From the NCBI GenBank assembly GCA_002293365.1, contig DBDD01000275.1, positions 1-6,801 on the forward strand: 6,801 nt of DNA. The letters are read 5' to 3'. This stretch comes from Christensenella sp. UBA941 (lineage in GTDB: Bacteria > Bacillota > Clostridia > Christensenellales > UBA941). The position numbers and the translations under genes were made by a program. Shown in pieces: positions 1-4,725 of the stretch (position 1 is the first letter of the stretch; each line of letters opens with the position of its first letter). Below the pieces are notes generated by a model that made no database searches, had not been told where the DNA came from, and saw only the letters and a program-made list of their open reading frames with translations.

Positions 1-16
1 TTCTTACTGCGAAGTT

Positions 17-97
17 TCAGTTATTTATAATGCGTTCCCATTGATCGGGAAACCCAAGATAGCGCATGTTTACAACGGAATCGTATTCTTGAATCAT
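17..97 (-). pseudogene. Possible C-terminal tail of an Abi-family (Abi_2/AbiD-F-like) protein
   Basis: On the minus strand, just past the 92-126 hairpin, an open frame ends at a TGA (17-19) and finishes with RYLGFPDQWERIINN. From memory, Abi_2-type abortive-infection proteins often end in a GFPxxW motif followed by a short hydrophobic tail, so this looks like the last 20 or so codons of such a gene with the rest missing. The frame has an ATG at 95-97 that overlaps the stop of the truncated dnaB (ATGA), so a coupled 26-residue peptide is formally possible. There is no Shine-Dalgarno outside the hairpin. The family call rests on one short motif and is weak; it may be an unrelated tail. Confidence 0.3.
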
Positions 98-126
98 GAC
101 CACCACTTCAAGTGGTGGTCATGATT
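92..126. repeat. Perfect hairpin, 17-bp arms around one base
   Basis: AATCATGACCACCACTT (92-108) is followed by one C (109) and its exact reverse complement (110-126). In practice this gives about a 15-bp stem with a 5-nt loop. No T run follows on either strand, so it is not a standard intrinsic terminator. It supplies the last codons and the TGA stop of the truncated dnaB gene. Its form recalls the subterminal hairpins of IS200/IS605-family elements or palindromic repeats derived from them, but no transposase or cleavage-site context is visible here, so that origin is a guess. Confidence 0.9.
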
Positions 127-621
127 TGTCGCGCTGTCACTCAAATAAGCTGACAGCGCTTCATGCGCCCGTGTGCCTATTCGTTCGATCTGAGAACCAA
201 TACGCCTTTGAGAAATATCGAATATCAGCTTTTCGGCGGTTTCCAGCGCGTTATCGTCGCCGTTTTCGACGGCCTGCGCGATTTCGATGTTCGCCGCAAC
301 AAGCTCGCGCCGCTCGCGCGCTCTATGCAGGATTGCGATGTGCTGCTCGACGTTGGCGGCGCTGATCGTGAACACGGTTAAGTCCGTGATGTACGTAAAC
401 CCGCCGACATGGGACAGTGTCTTTGCTGTCTCGAATGCGTCCACCAGAGTTATAGCGTCGATAGGCTGGTGATCATCACGGAGCCGGAGTATACGCCGGA
501 AGATATCGCGGTGAATCTCGATTGCAAAGTCTTCCACACTCACGGTTGCGCACGCGATAGCCGCAGCTCTTTGGTCGATCAGTATTGAGCCCAATACGCT
601 TTTCTCTGCTTCGATGCTCAT
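94..621 (-). CDS. DnaB-like replicative helicase, N-terminal domain only (truncated)
   Basis: The predicted protein has 175 residues, starting at MSIEAEKSVLGSIL. The start is the ATG at 619-621: it overlaps the TGA of the upstream replisome-organizer gene (ATGA) and has GGAGG about 7 nt before it. A longer frame from 651 would lie inside that gene and has no such signal. Residues 1-100 match the helical DnaB N-terminal domain (early EAEKSVLGSIL, then an IHRDIFRRILRL helix and PIDAITLVDAF). Residues 100-150 resemble the linker helices. Full DnaB proteins run about 440 residues and carry a RecA-like ATPase with Walker A; all of that is missing. The last ten or so residues are encoded by the 92-126 hairpin and look unnatural. 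It cannot unwind DNA by itself. At best it acts as a helicase-interaction or decoy domain; more likely it is a remnant cut at the hairpin. Confidence 0.8.
   Translation of the reverse strand: MSIEAEKSVLGSILIDQRAAAIACATVSVEDFAIEIHRDIFRRILRLRDDHQPIDAITLVDAFETAKTLSHVGGFTYITDLTVFTISAANVEQHIAILHRARERRELVAANIEIAQAVENGDDNALETAEKLIFDISQRRIGSQIERIGTRAHEALSAYLSDSATNHDHHLKWWS
131..159. repeat. Inverted repeat GCGCTGTCA / TGACAGCGC
   Basis: Nine-base arms at 131-139 and 151-159 are separated by 11 nt, four bases from the edge of the perfect hairpin at 92-126. It lies inside the end of the truncated dnaB frame (around residues ALSAYLSDSA), so chance from coding sequence is possible. Its nearness to the larger hairpin suggests that the two may belong to one structured junction. 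Confidence 0.6.
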
Positions 622-1463
622 GCTTCGCCTCCGGCTTCTGTGCCGTCCCAATAGCGATATACGCCGTTCTCTTCATCCCAGAACCTTTCGCGTTTGGCCG
701 TGACTGTCGGCACGACGGTCGGGCCGTTGCCCCTCATACGAAGCAGCAGCGCCGGGAATTGTTTTTGGAGCTTCTTCATCGATAAAATGTTGCTTTTCCA
801 AAATGAATCAGCCTGACACCACGCTATAACCTCGGCTACTTCGGTTTTCGTCCGTCCGTCAATGCGAAGAAGCAAGTCAGCATCTTTCGCCCACGTCTGG
901 AAATTCGGCTGCTTGCTCTTAGGATCGTTCCGGGCGATATGATCATAGAGAAGCTTCGACAGAATTACCGCGTCGGAATCATCACAAAAAACAGCGACTA
1001 TGGGATTTTTCTTGGTCGAATCCGAAGGAGGCGAGGAAGTAGTATTATTACCCTTACCTATACTATACTGGGTTGCCAGAGTGCCGCCCGTCTGGTTGCC
1101 ACTTGGTATACCATCGGGTAGACATAGCTTATAAGAGCCATTATCATTGCCAGAGAGCAAAAGCATTTCTTTGGTGTGAATCGTTGCGGTGTGCCGGTCG
1201 GAACGCAAGTAATTATTGAGCTTCCAATCGGTTATGACGCAAATTCCGCTATCAAACCGAATGACATAGCCCTTTGCAAGCAGCAATTTGAAATCATCCG
1301 CCGCCGCGCCGATCATCTTTAATATTTTCGTCGGCGATGAAACAAAACCATCATCATCGGCTCGCATTCCGAGATGAAAGTATAGCGCTTGGGCGCTGGC
1401 GGGCATATCTAGAAAGCGGTCCGTATCCACCACGTTTAGTGAGAACATACGCCTATTAGCCAT
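618..1463 (-). CDS. Phage-type replisome organizer / replication initiation protein
   Basis: The protein has 281 residues. It should bind the element's origin and help load a DnaB-type helicase. The N-terminus (about 1-100) is the phage replisome-organizer winged-helix region: MANRRMFSLNVVDTDRF, then MPASAQALYFHLGMRADDDG and an ILKMIGA helix. Residues 104-155 form a Gly/Ser/Thr/Asn-rich linker. Residues 160-245 are helical (ILSKLLYDHI, NFQTWAKDADLLLRIDGR, FWKSNILSMKKLQKQF, then LLRMRG), resembling the C-terminal domain of these proteins. The tail has FWDEENGVYRYWDG. The start ATG (1461-1463) has GAGGG about 7 nt upstream, and the previous gene's stop lies 12 nt away. Its own TGA overlaps the dnaB-like start, so translation is probably coupled. 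The neighbouring dnaB-like gene supports the replication role. The family call is firm; biochemical detail is inferred. Confidence 0.87.
   Translation of the reverse strand: MANRRMFSLNVVDTDRFLDMPASAQALYFHLGMRADDDGFVSSPTKILKMIGAAADDFKLLLAKGYVIRFDSGICVITDWKLNNYLRSDRHTATIHTKEMLLLSGNDNGSYKLCLPDGIPSGNQTGGTLATQYSIGKGNNTTSSPPSDSTKKNPIVAVFCDDSDAVILSKLLYDHIARNDPKSKQPNFQTWAKDADLLLRIDGRTKTEVAEVIAWCQADSFWKSNILSMKKLQKQFPALLLRMRGNGPTVVPTVTAKRERFWDEENGVYRYWDGTEAGGEA
1071..1152. repeat. Three TTGCCA copies in the linker part of the replisome-organizer gene
   Basis: TTGCCA occurs at 1073-1078, 1096-1101 and 1147-1152. The first two are part of a longer GGTTGCCA (1071-1078, 1094-1101), and the first and third share TTGCCAGAG. 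An AT-rich stretch (about 1041-1070, with TATACTATACT) sits beside them. In some Firmicutes phages the origin lies inside the replisome-organizer gene, so these could be initiator-binding repeats. A short motif in three copies could also be chance. Confidence 0.3.
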
Positions 1464-1475
1464 ATCTGCGCCCTC

Positions 1476-1685
1476 TTACCGCGCCGCCCGGCGCTGTCGT
1501 TCTTGTTCCGAAAGCCAAGCTTCAAACGTAGTTTTACGCACAAACCATCGTTTCCCGCCGTTCAGCCTAAACGACGGGAAGCCTTCGCTGTGAAATAGAT
1601 TGGTCGCGCCCGAGAGCGACAGCCCCAAGTATTCCGCAACCTCAGCTATACTCATGGTCTGGCGGTTAGGACTGGCATTGCTCAT
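1476..1685 (-). CDS. Excisionase / AlpA-like winged-helix DNA-binding protein
   Basis: The protein has 69 residues. Residues 10-32 (TMSIAEVAEYLGLSLSGATNLF) form a MerR/excisionase-type helix-turn-helix. FRLNGGKRWFVRKTTFEAWL forms the wing and last helix seen in HTH_17-type Xis and AlpA proteins, and the C-terminus is Arg-rich. Such proteins bind near att sites to direct excision, or activate the integrase promoter. The start ATG at 1683-1685 lies 20 nt inside the end of the upstream HTH gene, with an AGGG ribosome-binding site about 9 nt before it; an internal ATG at codon 11 has no such signal. It is second in a leftward operon leading to replication genes, which fits a regulatory or excision role. 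Whether it still works is doubtful, as the linked integrase is broken. Confidence 0.75.
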   Translation of the reverse strand: MSNASPNRQTMSIAEVAEYLGLSLSGATNLFHSEGFPSFRLNGGKRWFVRKTTFEAWLSEQERQRRAAR

Positions 1686-1869
1686 TGTCGTTACCCTGCT
1701 GGGCTTTAAGTCGCTCGATGATTGAACGGATACGTGCCTTCTCCTCTATCGGCAACTCCCGACGGAGTTTGCGGGATAAAGTGCTGTCGCAGGTATTAAG
1801 CCCTTCTGCGATTTGCCATAGTTTCAGCCCCGCTCCTGCGACTTCAAGGCGAATGTCCGCGTTGCACAT
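1666..1869 (-). CDS. Small helix-turn-helix protein of phage/ICE type
   Basis: The protein has 67 residues. LKLWQIAEGL then STLSRKLRREL (about 15-41) forms a helix-turn-helix, followed by a helix EEKARIRSIIERLKAQ. Small proteins of this pattern (LWQIAE...SRKLRREL...EEK) are common just upstream of replication or excisionase genes in Firmicutes phages and integrative elements, where they probably act as early-gene regulators. I chose the ATG at 1867-1869 because GGAGG (1879-1883) lies 9 nt before it; an in-frame GTG at 1876-1878 directly abuts that GGAGG and would be poorly placed. It is the first gene of the leftward operon, facing the divergent control region, and overlaps the excisionase-like gene by 20 nt. 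The exact target is unknown; the operator dyads at 1907-1945 are candidates. Confidence 0.7.
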   Translation of the reverse strand: MCNADIRLEVAGAGLKLWQIAEGLNTCDSTLSRKLRRELPIEEKARIRSIIERLKAQQGNDNEQCQS

Positions 1870-1894
1870 GTTTTTCACCCTCCGAAAATTGTTA

Positions 1895-1923
1895 TTGACG
1901 TTCGCTATACTTTGGAGTATGCT
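1895..1923 (+). promoter_or_regulatory. Predicted sigma-A-type promoter for the 114-residue gene and integrase
   Basis: TTGACG (1895-1900, 5/6 to consensus) and TATGCT (1918-1923, 4/6) are separated by exactly 17 nt. Transcription would start near 1930 and run rightward into the gene at 2007 and then int. It lies between divergently read genes, where a control promoter is expected. No equally good leftward promoter could be picked out. Confidence 0.5.
1907..1920. promoter_or_regulatory. Operator-like dyad ATACT-N4-AGTAT
   Basis: Five-base inverted arms (1907-1911, 1916-1920) around TTGG lie between the predicted -35 and -10 of the rightward promoter. A protein bound here would block polymerase, so this is a candidate operator for one of the element's small HTH proteins. 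The arms are short and chance is possible. Confidence 0.35.
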
Positions 1924-1945
1924 GTTATCGCGCTAACAACAGCAT
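1919..1945. promoter_or_regulatory. Operator-like inverted repeat ATGCTGTT-N11-AACAGCAT
   Basis: Perfect 8-bp arms at 1919-1926 and 1938-1945 overlap the predicted -10 box and the start of transcription. A second near-palindrome, GTTA-T-CGCG-C-TAAC (1924-1937), is nested inside, giving alternative pairings. It could be a repressor site for the divergent switch or a 5' hairpin in the rightward mRNA. Position and symmetry favour an operator, but nothing shows which protein binds. Confidence 0.5.
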
Positions 1946-2006
1946 CGATAAGGTTAGAAAGATACACGACACGACCGGTCTATCGCAAAAGGCAATAGAA
2001 AGCCTC

Positions 2007-2351
2007 ATGTTCGCAGTGGACAAAATCGTTACTGACAGCGAAAACAGAAATGTTGCAAAGGTTTTATTATGGTTTACTAATAGTCTCTTGGAGGATATTG
2101 ATAACCTTGCAACTCTCGCTACTTATGCTAGTGATTATGAATATATAAAAAACCATGCTGACCCTGAGAAGCCTATCGAGGAAGAAGAGGAAAACGCTCT
2201 ATTAGATCAGGCTCGTAAAATGTACGGCAACACATTTAGATATGCTTCGGGAAAAAGGGCGGAAGACCTTCAACTTTACAGATGCCTGAAGTTTTTCTCA
2301 ATATTCCTCGACGGACTGTACCTCAAAACTGTCGATGAGGGGGATGAATAA
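2007..2351 (+). CDS. Unrecognised 114-residue protein between control region and integrase
   Basis: I do not recognise this family. The protein is acidic and mostly helical by appearance: FTNSLLEDIDNLATLATYAS, a Glu-rich stretch PIEEEEENALL, and a C-terminal aromatic/hydrophobic part (LYRCLKFFSIFLDGLYLKTV). There is no clear signal peptide or catalytic motif. It is visibly more AT-rich than its neighbours. The ATG at 2007 has a poor ribosome-binding site. The same frame stays open upstream to 1899 and reads like protein (TGLSQKAIESLMFAVDKI crosses the ATG) but offers no ATG, GTG or TTG, so the true start may be lost or non-standard. It occupies the slot where small elements often keep a repressor, and the TGLSQKAI segment could be part of an HTH; that is speculation. 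Its stop lies 2 nt before the integrase start, so the two are probably co-transcribed. Confidence 0.6.
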   Translation: MFAVDKIVTDSENRNVAKVLLWFTNSLLEDIDNLATLATYASDYEYIKNHADPEKPIEEEEENALLDQARKMYGNTFRYASGKRAEDLQLYRCLKFFSIFLDGLYLKTVDEGDE

Positions 2352-2353
2352 CA

Positions 2354-3494
2354 ATGCCACGCCAAGCGAATCGTAAGAAACGCCCAGATGGACTATACCG
2401 CCGTGAGCTCGTCATAGGCCGTAAGCCGGACGGGAAGCCAATCCGCAAATCTTTTTACGCCCACACGCTCCGCGAGCTTGACGAGAAGGTCAGCGAGTAC
2501 GAGCGGCAGCTAAAGCATGGAACGCTGTCCAGCGATGAGAAAATGACCTTTGGGGAATTGGCCGGCGTTTGGATTCGTGATTGCAACCCGACGGTTGGCA
2601 TAACAACACGCAAGGGATATAACGCTCTGGTTAATAATCATCTGCTGCCGGAGTTATCGGCGTATAAGCTCAAGGAGCTGAAGCCGCTGCACCTGTAGGG
2701 GATTATAAACGTGCTTGCGGAGGATGATTATTCCGAAAAGACGTTGAAGGAGCTAAAGCGCGTCGCCTGTCAAATCCTCGAACTGGCGATCAGCAATGAC
2801 GTTCTCTATCGGAATGTGTTTCAAAAAGTCACGATTCCACATATCGAAAAGAGCGAGCGCCGTCCGTTGACGCAGGAAGAAATAGACCTCGTAATGAAAA
2901 CCTTCCACGGGCACAGAATGGGAATCCCGGCGCTGCTCATGCTTTACTGCGGTCTGCGTCGAGGGGAACTGCTGGCGCTCACCTGGGGCGACATCAACCT
3001 AAAAAGCAAAACGCTGAACGTAAACAAGGCCGTGCTTTTTGACGGTAACACGCCACACATGAAAACTCCTAAGAGCAAGGCGGGTACGCGCACTGTGCCG
3101 ATATGGACATTCTCGTTCCTATCCTTCAAGGAAAACGCGCCTCGTCATTCTTGGTTTGCCCGACGGCGAGCGGCAAGCTTATGACGCCCATCGCGTTTAG
3201 GCGGGCATGGAGCAGTTATCTGCATCACCTGAACATCGCGGCAGGTGGCAGGGTCGCCTCACGCTCGCGGCCCAAAGTTCAGGTGATCGACCATATAACC
3301 GCTCATATGTTCCGGCATACGTATTGCTCCACGCTCTATGACGCCGGAGTAGATGTAAAGAGTGTCCAGCGGTTCATGGGCCATGCAGATTTATCCACGA
3401 CTTTGAAATTTATACGCATCTGTCCGAGCAGAAAGAGGCCCAAGCAATCAGCGCTTTGAACGCGCATTTGGCTCCAAAAATCCTGATGCGGTAA
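2354..3494 (+). pseudogene. int: Tyrosine recombinase (phage/ICE-type integrase), broken by three lesions
   Basis: Repairing the lesions gives about 380 residues, normal for this family. The N-terminal arm-binding domain is at about 1-55 (GLYRRELVIGRKPDGKP), the core-binding SAM-like domain at about 65-165 (TFGELAGVWIRDC to VLYRNVFQKV), and the catalytic domain follows. Catalytic residues are visible: R202 (CGLRRGE), K240/K242 (TPKSKAG), H318 and R321 (HMFRH), H344 (MGHAD) and Y354 (IYTHL). Lesions: an in-frame TAG at 2696-2698, where relatives typically have Gln (LHL*GIIN); a one-base loss at about 3101-3102 between VPI and MDILVPIL; and a one-base loss in the A run at 3406-3408 just before the nucleophile Tyr. 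Adding two bases makes 1143 nt, exactly 381 codons including the stop. Each open piece lacks part of the active site. The start has GAGGGGG about 10 nt upstream. Sequencing errors cannot be excluded for the shifts, but three lesions in one gene favour a pseudogene. Confidence 0.92.
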
Positions 3495-3506
3495 AAATGC
3501 GGTAAA
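3486..3506 (+). repeat. Tandem ATGCGGTAAA repeats at the integrase 3' end
   Basis: ATGCGGTAAA occurs at 3486-3495 and 3497-3506, one base apart. The first copy contains the predicted stop of the reconstructed integrase (TAA 3492-3494). The second would give a tail ending in KMR if one more base were present in the A run at 3476-3480. Short direct repeats between int and the core site are often arm-type integrase-binding sites; that role here is inferred from position. Confidence 0.45.
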
Positions 3507-3551
3507 TCGCATAAATACGACCTCGAATAACAACACCTGTAAAAATAAACC

Positions 3552-3583
3552 AACCCTAGAAGCGGCTAAACTCCTAGGGTTTT
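3552..3583. terminator. Bidirectional terminator-like hairpin between integrase and tRNA fragment
   Basis: AACCCTAG (3552-3559) pairs with CTAGGGTT (3574-3581) across a 14-nt loop. Rightward it is followed by a short T run (3580-3583); leftward it is followed by a T-rich stretch (reverse complement of 3541-3551), which suits a terminator downstream of the tRNA as well as one for int. The T tracts are weak. Confidence 0.55.
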
Positions 3584-3587
3584 CGCG

Positions 3588-3632
3588 TGGTAGCGGCGGT
3601 CGGATTTGAACCAACGACACTTCGGGTATGAA
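3588..3632 (-). other. tRNA-Met(CAT) 3' half: integrase attachment-site core
   Basis: On the minus strand these 45 nt equal tRNA positions 32-76: anticodon loop TTCATAC (CAT), 3' anticodon stem CCGAA, variable loop GTGTC, T stem-loop GTTGG-TTCAAAT-CCGAC, acceptor strand CGCCGCT, discriminator A and an encoded CCA. It resembles the Bacillus-type elongator tRNA-Met. The 5' half is absent: the bases that should form the 5' anticodon stem (TTCGG expected) read GAAGC, and no D-arm or acceptor 5' strand follows. Homology thus stops exactly at the anticodon loop, the usual 7-nt overlap region for tyrosine integrases that target tRNA genes. It is not a working tRNA. It marks the end of the integrated element, with the integrase gene about 90 bp away. 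A second copy should lie to the left, outside this window. Confidence 0.85.
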
Positions 3633-3812
3633 GCTTCGTATCGAGCATGTCTGGCAGGAGGGCGAACCCGGAAAGCCTTGCTACGTCTTGGTTTTCTCGA
3701 TTCGGCTTTTCGCGTATCTCGCCCAAAATCGTCGGTTCTGGAGCGGCATGATGATAGAATGATGACTCAGAGCATTGGTTTCTTTATGGCGCTCCTTGGT
3801 TTTCGGGAACCC

Positions 3813-3839
3813 AAAAGCGCGACTACCTCAGTCGCGCTT
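3813..3839 (-). terminator. Intrinsic terminator at the end of the sugar operon
   Basis: Minus strand: AAGCGCGACT (3839-3830), loop GAGGT, then AGTCGCGCTT (3824-3815), a perfect 10-bp GC-rich stem followed by a short T run (four Ts, 3816-3813, partly in the stem). The isomerase TAG (3823-3825) falls inside the hairpin, so terminator and stop codon overlap. This marks the operon end and insulates it from the att junction. Confidence 0.75.
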
Positions 3840-4662
3840 CCAACTCCTTAAGGTGCTCAAGGGAACGCCTAGCCATGCTATCCGCGTTTCTGTCGCGGGA
3901 AAAGCCTATCTCCATTGTGACATAGCCCGAGTACTCTATATCCTTAAGCGCCTGCATGAGCGGCTGAAAATCATACCCGCTCGTACCGGGTGCTTGGCGG
4001 CCCTTATCAGCCATATGGATATGTTTCAGGAAGCCGCCCGCCGTGTATGCCCAATCGGCGGCCTCCTCCTGGCGGAACAGCGAATGGGCCGTGTCAAACA
4101 TTACCCCCAGGTTTGGCGTTCCAACCTCCTCAATAAGTTCGAGCGTATCGTCGATTCTGTCGATGAGATTGCTCACCTCGGCCGTATTCTCGATACAAAT
4201 CGTCGCATCGCTATTCTTTTCCAAGGCGTATTGCGCAATGCGCCGAATTGAGTCCACCGCCCGCGCCCAGCCTGTGCGGCGGCTGGTTCCAAACAGCGTC
4301 CAGCCCGGCACCAGCGAGATGATGCGTGCGTTCCAGGCCGCCGAAAGATCTACGACGTCCTTCGCGTACTTGATGGTCCATTCTCGCTCCTCGTCGCAAG
4401 CAGACGCTATATTGCCGCCCGGAGAGCCGCCAGGGCAGACCATCAGGCCGAATATATCCAGGTCGTAGGCTTTCTGCCAGCCGTCGATGCGCGCGATCTT
4501 TTCTTCGTTAAGATAATCTGGCCAGACGTCGGGGGCGCTGCACGGTAGCTCTACACCGTCGTACCCGATGGCCGAAACCCGCCGCAAAGTCTCTTCCAAC
4601 GTATAGGACGGCACCCAGGCGCCAATTTGCTGATATGTACATGTGTGCAGTCCGTATTTCAT
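3823..4662 (-). CDS. Sugar isomerase/epimerase (xylose-isomerase-like TIM barrel)
   Basis: The protein has 279 residues, typical for this family (AP_endonuc_2 fold). The TIM barrel starts with MKYGLHTCTY and GYDGVELP (residues 33-40). The likely metal ligands are E158 (ICIENTAE), D190 (MFDTAHS, with H193), H216 (HIHMADKG) and E251 (MEIGFSRD), the set expected for a divalent-metal enzyme that isomerises or epimerises sugars or keto-sugars through enediolate chemistry. It is cytosolic, with no signal peptide. The start ATG (4660-4662) has GGAGGG about 8 nt upstream. It is last in the operon, after a Gfo/Idh/MocA oxidoreductase and a sugar-binding protein, so it probably acts on the oxidised product. 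Relatives include inosose dehydratases, D-tagatose/psicose 3-epimerases and subunits of enzymes that split oxidised glycosides; the exact reaction cannot be chosen here. Confidence 0.87.
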   Translation of the reverse strand: MKYGLHTCTYQQIGAWVPSYTLEETLRRVSAIGYDGVELPCSAPDVWPDYLNEEKIARIDGWQKAYDLDIFGLMVCPGGSPGGNIASACDEEREWTIKYAKDVVDLSAAWNARIISLVPGWTLFGTSRRTGWARAVDSIRRIAQYALEKNSDATICIENTAEVSNLIDRIDDTLELIEEVGTPNLGVMFDTAHSLFRQEEAADWAYTAGGFLKHIHMADKGRQAPGTSGYDFQPLMQALKDIEYSGYVTMEIGFSRDRNADSMARRSLEHLKELEARLR

Positions 4663-4679
4663 ATTATCAATCCCTCCGT

Positions 4680-4721
4680 AAAAAATGCTGCTCCTTCCAC
4701 GGGCGGGCCCATGGAAGGAGC
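4680..4721 (-). terminator. Hairpin with U tract between oxidoreductase and isomerase genes
   Basis: Minus strand: GCTCCTTCCA (4721-4712) pairs with TGGAAGGAGC (4699-4690), with extra GC pairing (GGGC/GCCC) in the loop, followed by GCATTTTTT whose T run (4685-4680) runs straight into ACGGAGGG, the isomerase ribosome-binding site. It begins only 4 nt after the oxidoreductase stop. It has every part of an intrinsic terminator yet lies inside an apparent operon. It probably lowers, rather than abolishes, downstream expression, or protects the upstream mRNA's 3' end. Confidence 0.7.
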
Positions 4722-4725
4722 CTGT

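Larger units (their letters stand above)
3495..3822. other. Junction region: att arm, terminators, tRNA 3' half and a short doubtful open frame
   Basis: This 328-bp stretch has no convincing gene. It holds the end of the integrase, a hairpin terminator (3552-3583), the tRNA-Met 3' half (3588-3632), then about 190 bp before the sugar operon's end. A 44-codon plus-strand frame (3628-3762) starts at the ATG made by the tRNA anticodon loop and reads MKLRIEHVWQEGEPGKPCYV at its N-terminus. It has no ribosome-binding site (its upstream is tRNA sequence), so it is chance or the remains of a gene cut at the junction. Longer frames on either strand through here run across the tRNA or integrase and look like shadows. 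Confidence 0.5.

Noticed and set aside
92..126. Intrinsic terminator for the dnaB operon
   Set aside because: The stem is strong, but no T run follows it on either strand.
2696..2698. Programmed amber readthrough or pyrrolysine codon
   Set aside because: Relatives typically have Gln here, and two further frameshifts in the same gene point to decay rather than recoding.
3336..3620. 94-codon minus-strand frame across the integrase end and tRNA fragment
   Set aside because: It starts inside the tRNA 3' half and runs antisense to the conserved integrase catalytic region; a shadow.
3588..3680. Complete tRNA gene
   Set aside because: Only positions 32-76 can be folded; no 5' anticodon stem, D-arm or acceptor 5' strand follows on the minus strand.
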